Shown: positions 23,146 to 28,801 of the stretch, piece after piece | How the letters are laid out: each line of letters starts with the position of its first letter | Numbering within the stretch: position 1 is the stretch's first letter | IMG/VR virus record: IMGVR_UViG_3300028840_008200 | Location: 1 to 33,566 of that record | Length of the DNA: 33,566 nucleotides | Source: a virus | Direction: 5' to 3' (one strand) | Notes under the pieces: model-generated | Database searches by the model: none | What the model was told of the DNA's origin: nothing | Seen by the model: the letters and a program-made list of their open reading frames with translations, nothing else | Program-made: the position numbers and the translations under genes

Positions 23146-23499
23146 GTGACGGACATGCTCCAAGACGGTTTGACCTGGCTGGACTCGCAGCGCGTCGCGC
23201 ACATGTCCAGCCAGGTCGCCTACCGGCGAGATCCGGACGAGGTGACCGTCAAAGCCACGTTCGGCAAGACGGATGTCGAGATCGCGGATGAATCGGGACT
23301 GACGATCCAGGCGCAGGTGTGGGATTTCCTGATCGCGGCAGAGGAGCTGGGCCTCGAGCCGGAACCCGGCGACGTGATCGCCGCCAATGGACGCAAGTAC
23401 GAGGTCATGAACCTGGGTGGCGAAGGATGCTGGCGATGGAGCGATCCGTACCGAATGACCTGCCGCATCCACACCAAGGACATAGGACCAGACACGTGA
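23146..23499 (+). CDS. Head-tail connector / head-closure-like protein
   Basis: From GTG 23146 (CGGAGA ahead) the product is 117 residues. It is beta-rich, with TVKATFGKTDVEIADESG, EPEPGDVIAANGRKYEVMN and MTCRIHTKDIG. Length, fold pattern and position after the decoration gene suit a head-closure or adaptor protein. Its TGA overlaps the next GTG. Family assignment is by context. Confidence 0.65.
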   Translation: MTDMLQDGLTWLDSQRVAHMSSQVAYRRDPDEVTVKATFGKTDVEIADESGLTIQAQVWDFLIAAEELGLEPEPGDVIAANGRKYEVMNLGGEGCWRWSDPYRMTCRIHTKDIGPDT

Positions 23500-23717
23500 G
23501 TGAATGCAATCAATTTGAGGCCTGCCAGAAGCACTTCGAGGCGATCCACGGCAAGCTGGACCGCCTGGATGAAGCCGTCCGCGGTAACGGCCGGCCCGGC
23601 ATTACCGTTCGGCTGGACCGGCTGGAACAGGACGCCAAGCGCCAGGGCAGGCTTGTGTGGCTGATCGTCGGTGCGGTCGTGACCGTCGTGGTCGCATGGA
23701 TCAGGAGCAAGCTATGA
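23496..23717 (+). CDS. XhlA-like coiled-coil membrane mini-protein
   Basis: From GTG 23496 the 73-residue product has an amphipathic helix (HFEAIHGKLDRLDEAV, RLDRLEQDAKRQG), then one C-terminal membrane segment (LVWLIVGAVVTVVVAWI) and a basic end RSKL. This matches the layout of XhlA-like phage proteins linked to lysis. It lies unexpectedly among connector genes. Start and stop overlap both neighbours. Confidence 0.7.
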   Translation: MSECNQFEACQKHFEAIHGKLDRLDEAVRGNGRPGITVRLDRLEQDAKRQGRLVWLIVGAVVTVVVAWIRSKL

Positions 23718-24151
23718 GCCTGGCCACCGACATCGCCGACGCCGTCGCCGCCGAGCTCAACGCGGCCGATCCGAGCACGTTCAGCCAGGATCTTACGGCC
23801 GAGCGGAAGGTCCTGCCGTCCTTCGATCTGCCCGACTTGGCGGAGCTCAAGGTCTGCGTGGTGCCGAAGGCCGTGACGATCACCGGGGCCACGCGTGCGG
23901 CCTGCCAGTACGAGATCGCAGTCGACATCGGCATCCAGAAGAAGCTCGGCAGGGACCTGGACACTGAGGTCGCGTCGCTGGGCACGCTGGCGGACGAGAT
24001 CGCCGACTACCTGCGGCGGCGGCCGCTGGCGGCCGCACCTTACGCGGCATGGGCGTCGATTGCCAACGAGCCTGTCTATGCCCCCGAACACCTCGCCGAG
24101 CAGCGAGTGTTCACCAGCGTACTGACCGTCACTTATCGGGCACTGAAGTAG
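23714..24151 (+). CDS. Tail-completion-like / minor connector protein
   Basis: ATG 23714 overlaps the preceding TGA; the product is 145 residues. The alpha-beta pattern (SLATDIADAVAAELNAADP, YEIAVDIGIQKKLG, VFTSVLTVTYRALK) is like the tail-terminator or completion family that follows head-closure genes. An upstream start at 23657 would cover the preceding gene and lacks an SD. Role is inferred from position and size. Confidence 0.62.
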   Translation: MSLATDIADAVAAELNAADPSTFSQDLTAERKVLPSFDLPDLAELKVCVVPKAVTITGATRAACQYEIAVDIGIQKKLGRDLDTEVASLGTLADEIADYLRRRPLAAAPYAAWASIANEPVYAPEHLAEQRVFTSVLTVTYRALK

Positions 24152-24160
24152 AGGACTGTC

Positions 24161-24577
24161 ATGGCGAAGAAGTGGATTCAATCTGCCGACGTTGCAGTTG
24201 ACGAGGCGACCGGCGAACTGCTGGTCCGCGTGGCGGGCAACATCGAGCCTAAGCGGGCGAAGATCGACTGCGCCAGTGATGCGGCCGCCGGGAACGTCAT
24301 CGTGCCGGCCGTCGAAGGCAAAAGCATCCACGTACTGTCTGTCGTCCTGATGGCCGGCGGCGGCGTAGAGGCGACGTTCTATTCCGGCCCGGCCGATACC
24401 GGCACGGCCCTAACCGGCCCCATGCCCCTTGCAGATAGCAGCGGATTCTCCTGCGGGGCGGCAGCCGCACCGGCACTGGCTTGGCTGGCTACGGCCGTCG
24501 GCGAGGCCCTGACGCTCAAGCTCTCCGACGCCGTCCAAGTCAGCGGCTTCATCGTCTACTGCGAGGTCGAGCCGTGA
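24161..24577 (+). CDS. Structural hypothetical protein
   Basis: The 138-residue protein is beta-rich and small-residue rich (VAVDEATGELLVRVAGNIEP, SIHVLSVVLMAGGGVEATFY, LTLKLSDAVQVSGFIVYCEV). It looks like an immunoglobulin-like or jelly-roll virion component. It is the gene between the completion protein and a 350-residue unknown, and its stop overlaps the latter's GTG. No family recognised. Confidence 0.65.
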   Translation: MAKKWIQSADVAVDEATGELLVRVAGNIEPKRAKIDCASDAAAGNVIVPAVEGKSIHVLSVVLMAGGGVEATFYSGPADTGTALTGPMPLADSSGFSCGAAAAPALAWLATAVGEALTLKLSDAVQVSGFIVYCEVEP

Positions 24578-25626
24578 GAGTAAGCGTCGTCAACACGCAC
24601 ATCGACCGCTGCGGCCTTCGGCTGCGAGTCCACGCCCGGCCCAAGTACCTGCGGATGGCCGGCCGCTGGCAGGCGATTGCAGATGTGGTCAACGTCGCCC
24701 GCGACAAAGCGAGCGGGGCCTACCGCGTCGCCTGCGGCGAGGACTGGATCAGCTTCGCCCCGCGAAAGCGCCAGGGCAAACTCATCGAGGCGGTAGTTTC
24801 TGACTGGCACTTCGGTGACGTCCTGGAAGTCGGCAGCGGCTACGACGACCTCGTCGAATATGACATCGCGCATTCGTCCGAGGTCACGCCCACAGGGAGC
24901 GGATGGCGTTTTGCGGCCGTCACAGACATCGAAGTCGGCGTCTTCCTGACGGACTGGCTGGCGACGTTCGGCCAGCGCGTGAGGATCGATGCGACTTCCG
25001 TATCCGTCGACCTGAGTGATCACCGAGGCGATCCGGCTGGCCGCGTCAACCTGGACCCCATCATCGTCGACTCCGGTCAGGTTGGCGGAGCGGGCCGCGC
25101 GAGCACGACCTGGTCCGATACGCGCAACGGGGCCGGCGTCCTGTCACTGATGACCCCCAACGCCCTCGTGCATCCGAACGTCGGCGGCGGACAAATGGGA
25201 TGCCTTCGCGGGGCGTGCCGGTTTAACACCTCCGCCGTGCCGGCCGCCGGTTCGGCCGTCTTGAAGTTCACACCGACCCCGGGTCTGGCCGGACCCGCCA
25301 TCATGCCGGCCGAGCGTGTCCACGTCTGCCGGCCCACGATCAGCCTCTACGGCCAGCCACCGCGCTACACAATCTACACCGAGGTCAAGGCCGGCTACGA
25401 GGCCCACCCATGGGGCGTGATGAGCCAGGTCGGCGGCGAGTACGTCTTGGACTTCACGGAACACTACGAGCAGACGGACGAGTTCGACATCGGCTTCGCC
25501 GAGGCCGAGTGCGACGTGGCCAACGTCGCCCCGACCGTCCCGGCGGGCGTTCAGATCGAAGACGCCTACCTGGAACTGACATTGCCGACCAAGGACGGGC
25601 TGTGCCTGCTGGGAGCGGGGTCCTGA
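24574..25626 (+). CDS. Unknown structural protein of the tail module
   Basis: From GTG 24574 the product is 350 residues with no recognised family. It is beta-rich throughout with few helices, without signal or membrane segments. Notable parts are GCGEDWISFAPRKRQGKLIE (shown as GEDWISFAPRKRQ), the Gly-rich HPNVGGGQMGCLRGACRF and the acidic end. It carries over five Cys residues. Position between connector and tail-tube genes suggests a virion protein, possibly a minor tail or head-fibre component. Confidence 0.6.
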   Translation: MRVSVVNTHIDRCGLRLRVHARPKYLRMAGRWQAIADVVNVARDKASGAYRVACGEDWISFAPRKRQGKLIEAVVSDWHFGDVLEVGSGYDDLVEYDIAHSSEVTPTGSGWRFAAVTDIEVGVFLTDWLATFGQRVRIDATSVSVDLSDHRGDPAGRVNLDPIIVDSGQVGGAGRASTTWSDTRNGAGVLSLMTPNALVHPNVGGGQMGCLRGACRFNTSAVPAAGSAVLKFTPTPGLAGPAIMPAERVHVCRPTISLYGQPPRYTIYTEVKAGYEAHPWGVMSQVGGEYVLDFTEHYEQTDEFDIGFAEAECDVANVAPTVPAGVQIEDAYLELTLPTKDGLCLLGAGS

Positions 25627-26057
25627 TGGCCATAGGAATGGACATCAAGAAGCTTTTCTTCGACCGCAAGGCGGTGATCGACAGGGTCGGCAAGGCGACG
25701 CGGAAGGTGCTCAGTCGCTTTGGGGCATTCGTGAGGACTACCGCACGCGGCAGTATCCGCAAGCGAAAGAAGATATCCCCGCCCGGCTCACCGCCAAGCA
25801 GCCACAGGGGGCTGCTCAAGAAGTTCATCTTCTTCGGCTACGAGCCCGCCAGAAACAGCGTGGTGATCGGGCCGGTGAGGCTCAGCCGCAAGCCTGGCGA
25901 CGCGCCCCACACCCTGGAGCATGGCGGTAAGTCCACGGTCGTCGAAGGCAACCGCCGCAAGCGCCGCGTGAAGATAGCGGCCCGGCCCTTCATGGGCCCG
26001 GCCATGGCCAGGGAAAAACCCAAGCTGCCGGCCATGTGGCAAGGCAGCGTGAAATAG
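25626..26057 (+). CDS. HK97 gp10-like minor tail / connector protein
   Basis: ATG 25626 overlaps the previous stop and the product is 143 residues, very basic. RVGKATRKVLSRFGAFVRTT and the conserved end ARPFMGPAMAREKPKLP (the ARPFMxPA motif) recall the HK97 gp10-like tail-completion family. It would sit at the head-tail interface. Start region GMDIKKLFFDR is typical of the family. Confidence 0.75.
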   Translation: MAIGMDIKKLFFDRKAVIDRVGKATRKVLSRFGAFVRTTARGSIRKRKKISPPGSPPSSHRGLLKKFIFFGYEPARNSVVIGPVRLSRKPGDAPHTLEHGGKSTVVEGNRRKRRVKIAARPFMGPAMAREKPKLPAMWQGSVK

Positions 26058-26069
26058 GAGCACTCACCA

Positions 26070-26537
26070 ATGTCACAGACATTTCTGCTGGGAATGAACG
26101 CGAAGGTCTATCAGGGCACCGCCGGTGATCCCCTGACGGACCTGACCGAGATGAGCAACGTCAAGGATGTCACGCTGACGCTCGAGGCCGGCGAGGCGGA
26201 CGTGACAACCCGCGGTAACAGTGGCTGGCGGGCCACGGCCACCACGCTGCGTGAGTGCACGTCCGAGTTCGAGATGCTCTGGAAGCCCGGCGACGCGGCA
26301 TTCGAGGCGATAAAGACCGCCTTCCTGACCGCCGGGACACTGCGACTTGCTGTGCTGACCGGCGAAAAGAGCGCCGATGGCATCGACCCGGTCACCGGGA
26401 CAGAAGGGCCGCTGGGCGACTTCTCGATCACCAACTTCACACGCAACGAGCCGCTGGAAGAGGGCGTGACGGTGTCAGTCACGGCCAAGCTGGCGGTCTT
26501 CGACGAGTGGATCACAGACGGTCTGGAGGCTGCGTAA
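26070..26537 (+). CDS. Major tail tube protein
   Basis: The 155-residue protein has the tail-tube pattern: an early QTFLLGMNAKVYQGTAG, the central DVTLTLEAGEADVTTRGNSG and the C-terminal ITNFTRNEPLEEGVTVSVTA. This is the tail-tube fold used in many siphoviruses; gene order (connectors, tube, chaperone, tape measure) agrees. GGAG precedes the ATG and the TAA overlaps the chaperone start. Confidence 0.85.
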   Translation: MSQTFLLGMNAKVYQGTAGDPLTDLTEMSNVKDVTLTLEAGEADVTTRGNSGWRATATTLRECTSEFEMLWKPGDAAFEAIKTAFLTAGTLRLAVLTGEKSADGIDPVTGTEGPLGDFSITNFTRNEPLEEGVTVSVTAKLAVFDEWITDGLEAA

Positions 26538-27007
26538 TGAAGACATTCAACGACACGGCCGGTCGGACCTGGACGATCTCGCTCAATCTCGGCACGGCGA
26601 TGGCGGTCAAGGATGCCCTGGAAATTGACCTGCTCCAGCCCGAGGCCGGCGATCCGCCGCTGCTTACCCGTCTGGGCACGGACGAGATGCTCCTGGGACG
26701 CGTGCTGTGCGCACTGCTGGAAGGCCAGTTCGAGGCCAAGAAGGTCTCGGCCGAGGATGTCCGGGCGAGTTTCGACGGGGCGACGCTGCTGGCGGCGCAG
26801 AAGGCGTTCTACGAGGAACTGGTGGATTTTTTCCGAAGCCGCGGCCGCAACGACAGGGCCAAGGCGGTCGCGACGCAGATGCGGATGATCGACGCGGCGG
26901 TGGCCGCGATAGAGACGCGGATAGACGGGATCGACGTGGACGAGACGATCCGTGGCGCGATGTCTGGCGAATCGCAGGAAGCGTCGGGATCGACCCCCGG
27001 CCTCTGA
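26537..27007 (+). CDS. Tail assembly chaperone, zero-frame product (gpG-like)
   Basis: The 156-residue protein (MKTFNDTAGRTWTISLNLGT, AMAVKDALEIDLL, EMLLGRVLCALLEGQF) is the helical tail-chaperone type that precedes tape measures. Codon 98-99, TTT TTC, with the preceding T, forms a T TTT TTC slippery heptamer at 26827-26833. A -1 shift there would enter the overlapping frame that ends at 27255. Frame-zero continues to a normal TGA, so both products are expected, as for lambda G and GT. Confidence 0.8.
   Translation: MKTFNDTAGRTWTISLNLGTAMAVKDALEIDLLQPEAGDPPLLTRLGTDEMLLGRVLCALLEGQFEAKKVSAEDVRASFDGATLLAAQKAFYEELVDFFRSRGRNDRAKAVATQMRMIDAAVAAIETRIDGIDVDETIRGAMSGESQEASGSTPGL
26827..26833 (+). promoter_or_regulatory. 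-1 ribosomal slippery heptamer T TTT TTC
   Basis: Six T residues then C, placed so that zero-frame codons are TTT and TTC. This fits the X XXY YYZ rule for -1 frameshifting. A T6 run in such GC-rich DNA is unusual. No other X XXY YYZ site occurs in-frame between here and the stop at 27007. Confidence 0.65.
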
Positions 27008-27255
27008 CGCTTCGGCAATTGCTGGACATGGCCGAAGGGCTGGGCCGGCGGCGGTGGGCGCATACGTCGCTTATCTGCGCCCTGATCGCAAACGCCCACC
27101 GCGACCCCAAGAAGCACCGGCCGTTCAGGCCTAGCGACTTCGACCCGTACGCCAAGCAGTCGCGGCGGACGGACGCGATAGAGGTCAACGCCGAGACGGT
27201 AGGACTGATGCGGGAAGCATTCGCCTCCCGCTTTGGCAAACAGAAAGGACGCTGA
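26833..27255 (+). CDS. Tail assembly chaperone, -1 frameshift extension (gpGT-like)
   Basis: After a -1 shift at 26827-26833 translation proceeds in this frame. It runs through a charged linker (about 40 residues) and then a conserved-looking segment: DVWRIAGSVGIDPRPLTLRQ, RRRWAHTSLICALIANAHRD and RPFRPSDFDPYA. No ATG or GTG precedes the conserved segment in this frame; the first ATG, 27028, would cut off its start. The fused product would have about 239 residues. Alternatively the domain starts at 27028 or an upstream TTG/CTG. It ends one base before the next ATG. Confidence 0.68.
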   Translation, partial: PKPRPQRQGQGGRDADADDRRGGGRDRDADRRDRRGRDDPWRDVWRIAGSVGIDPRPLTLRQLLDMAEGLGRRRWAHTSLICALIANAHRDPKKHRPFRPSDFDPYAKQSRRTDAIEVNAETVGLMREAFASRFGKQKGR

Positions 27256-27256
27256 C

Positions 27257-27472
27257 ATGGACACTACGAAACCCGGTTACAAGACGACGGAGTTCTGGCT
27301 CTCGCTGCTGGCGACGCTGCTGGGGTTCCTGCTGGCCTCGGGCGTGATGGACACGGTGCCCGAGCAGTCGTGGATCGCCCGCCTGGTGGGCGGAGCGGTC
27401 GCGGCCCTGGCCTCCCTGGGCTACAGCGCCAGCCGGGCGAAGGTCAAGGCGGGCGCTACGGCAGGAGAGTGA
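27257..27472 (+). CDS. Small holin-like membrane protein
   Basis: From ATG 27257 (AAAGGA ahead) the product is 71 residues with two hydrophobic segments. FWLSLLATLLGFLLASGVM spans about residues 13-31 and WIARLVGGAVAALASLGYSA about 39-58. The basic C-terminus is ARAKVKAGATAGE-like (KVKAGATAGE). Size and topology fit a class II-like holin, but lysis function is inferred only; no endolysin is visible nearby. Confidence 0.65.
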   Translation: MDTTKPGYKTTEFWLSLLATLLGFLLASGVMDTVPEQSWIARLVGGAVAALASLGYSASRAKVKAGATAGE

Positions 27473-27473
27473 C

Positions 27474-27707
27474 GTGGGCCTGCTTGGCAAAATCGCGGAC
27501 TTCCTGGGCCGATTGCTGGCGGCGCTGATACCGGCCATCGGCCGGGAAGTCCGGAAGAACAAGACGGTCAAACAGACTGGAGCCGACCATGAAACGCTGG
27601 AAACGCTGGATCGTGATGTTTGGGACGCTGCTACTTCTGACAGGGTGCAGCAACATCTTCGCTCCCAGGATCGAGCCGCACCCGGACGCCCCGATCCTGG
27701 TGACTGA
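27474..27707 (+). CDS. Small amphipathic/membrane-associated protein, possible spanin-like partner
   Basis: From GTG 27474 (AGGAGA ahead) the product is 77 residues. The N-terminus GLLGKIADFLGRLLAALIPAIG is a hydrophobic to amphipathic helix, followed by a charged basic part. The final 39 residues overlap the lipoprotein gene that begins at 27589 in another frame. The tail may be mainly a by-product of that overlap. Membrane-attached with a nested lipoprotein recalls Rz/Rz1, but it has no clear periplasmic coiled coil. Confidence 0.5.
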   Translation: MGLLGKIADFLGRLLAALIPAIGREVRKNKTVKQTGADHETLETLDRDVWDAATSDRVQQHLRSQDRAAPGRPDPGD

Positions 27708-27870
27708 CACCTTCGGCGGGTTCGTCAAGGGCGCGGTGTACGACAAGGAGCGCAACGAGATGCTGCCATGCGGGTGGTTCTGGGTCGGCCGCTACGACGG
27801 CTGGACGCTGCACAAGTTCGACTGGAACCAGCGGATCGAGGCCGAGCAGGCTTCGGATGATCCGGAGTAG
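27589..27870 (+). CDS. Small lipoprotein, nested start
   Basis: The 93-residue protein has a lipoprotein signal: basic MKRWKRW, hydrophobic IVMFGTLLLL and lipobox LTGCS with Cys about residue 20. The mature part is short and polar with aromatic clusters (CGWFWVGRYDGW) and an acidic end. It starts inside the preceding gene in the +1 frame, by 119 bases. That nesting and the lipobox recall Rz1-like outer-membrane spanin subunits, though it is longer and not proline-rich. The frame runs opposite to the fluoride cassette just downstream. Confidence 0.72.
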   Translation: MKRWKRWIVMFGTLLLLTGCSNIFAPRIEPHPDAPILVTDTFGGFVKGAVYDKERNEMLPCGWFWVGRYDGWTLHKFDWNQRIEAEQASDDPE

Positions 27871-27914
27871 GAAAACTTGGCTCGGAGTCGGCGGACCCGG
27901 AAATGACCCGTACC

Positions 27915-28271
27915 CTACTGCAAGGCATCGCCTGTGCCCTCGCCGTGTCGGTAGGCCAGGATACGGACCTTCTCCAACGTAATCAGCCCTTCCTTCACCA
28001 TCCGATCCAGTTCGGGAAGGAATCGCTCGATGCGTTCGGCCTTGTCGGCGATCTCGATGACGATCGGCAGGTCTTCCGAGAGTCTCAGTATCTTGGCCGT
28101 GTGGATGCGGCTGTGGGCACCGAACCCTTCCAGTCCACGAAGGACCGTGGCTCCCGCCAGGCCACACTCGCGCGCCTTGCGAACGATGGCTTCGTAGAGC
28201 GGCTTTCCTTCCCATCGGTCGCTTTCTCCGATGAACACCCTGACCAGTTGTCCTTCGCCTTCGGTCTTCAT
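27915..28271 (-). CDS. DUF190 protein, fluoride-cassette partner of CrcB
   Basis: The 118-residue protein matches DUF190 (QLVRVFIGESDRWEGKPLYE, then AIVRKARECGLAGATVLRGL and SEDLPIVIEIADKAERIERF). These small ferredoxin-like proteins are often encoded beside crcB and controlled by fluoride riboswitches. AAGGAG stands before the ATG, 11 bases after the CrcB stop, so both are one operon. Exact role in fluoride handling is not settled. Confidence 0.88.
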   Translation of the reverse strand: MKTEGEGQLVRVFIGESDRWEGKPLYEAIVRKARECGLAGATVLRGLEGFGAHSRIHTAKILRLSEDLPIVIEIADKAERIERFLPELDRMVKEGLITLEKVRILAYRHGEGTGDALQ

Positions 28272-28282
28272 TCCGGTCTCCT

Positions 28283-28663
28283 TCAGACGCCAATGGCTCT
28301 GACCGCGACCCAGCCGAGCATGACCGCCGCGAGGCCCAGAAGCACGTTGACCGCGACGTTAAGCGTGGCCATTTGGAAATCGCTTGCTCGGAAGAACTCG
28401 AACGTCTCGTACCCCACCGTGGAGAACGTCGTAAACGACCCGAGGAGTCCGACCAGCAGGAAGAGGCGCGTGGTGGGGCTGAACATCTGCCTCTGTTCCA
28501 GCAGACACATCAGGCCGCCGATCAGCAGGCAGCCGACGACGTTCACCGTCAACGTTCCGGCGGGAAAGGACGTCCTGGAGAGTCGGTGGACCAAACCGGA
28601 AAGCGAGTACCGGGCGACCGCGCCCAGGAAGCCGCCCAGGCCAATAACCATTAGTTTGAGCAT
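28283..28663 (-). CDS. crcB: CrcB/Fluc fluoride channel
   Basis: The 126-residue membrane protein has four hydrophobic segments. Signatures are GGFLGAVARYSLSG near the start, TVNVVGCLLIGG in the middle and GLLGSFTTFSTVGYE, the Fluc pore Phe/Thr-Ser motif. Fluc forms antiparallel dimers that export fluoride. It runs opposite to the tail operon. Its SD (AGGAG, 28670-28674) lies 6 bases from the ATG and inside a hairpin linked to a fluoride riboswitch. Confidence 0.94.
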   Translation of the reverse strand: MLKLMVIGLGGFLGAVARYSLSGLVHRLSRTSFPAGTLTVNVVGCLLIGGLMCLLEQRQMFSPTTRLFLLVGLLGSFTTFSTVGYETFEFFRASDFQMATLNVAVNVLLGLAAVMLGWVAVRAIGV

Positions 28664-28669
28664 GTCTAA

Positions 28670-28693
28670 CTCCTACCAGCAATTCGGTAGGAG
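28670..28693 (-). promoter_or_regulatory. Riboswitch expression platform: SD-masking hairpin
   Basis: On the minus strand CTCCTACC (28693 to 28686) pairs perfectly over 8 bases with GGTAGGAG (28677 to 28670) around an 8-base loop. The 3' arm contains the crcB SD. The 5' arm is also the 3' end of the fluoride aptamer. So ligand binding would free the SD. No U tract follows, pointing to translational control. Confidence 0.82.
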
Positions 28694-28734
28694 TCATCAG
28701 CCTCATTGGCGGTCAAGGGCAGACTCCATTGCCC
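28686..28734 (-). ncRNA. Fluoride riboswitch (crcB motif)
   Basis: The minus strand reads GGGCAATGGAGTCTGCCC, then TTGACCGCC, a short spacer, then GGCTGATGACTCCTACC. It matches the fluoride aptamer: the GATGGAG-like 5' part, the ACCGCC segment and the conserved GCTGATGACTCCTAC end, with pairing of GGAGT and ACTCC and the pseudoknot. It is directly upstream of crcB, its classic target. Identified by pattern, not by covariance search. Confidence 0.93.
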
Positions 28735-28755
28735 AGCGATCCCTGCGTCGCTGTG

Positions 28756-28784
28756 GTTGTAACCGATTGGGGATTCACGGTCAA
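28756..28784 (-). promoter_or_regulatory. Sigma70-type promoter of the fluoride cassette
   Basis: Minus-strand TTGACC (28784 to 28779) and TACAAC (28761 to 28756) are spaced 17 bases apart. The start would be about 10-20 bases upstream of the aptamer. It overlaps the leader of the rightward tape-measure gene, whose ATG is 28802 on the other strand. Confidence 0.72.
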
Positions 28785-28801
28785 GGGGATGGCGGCGCGC
28801 T

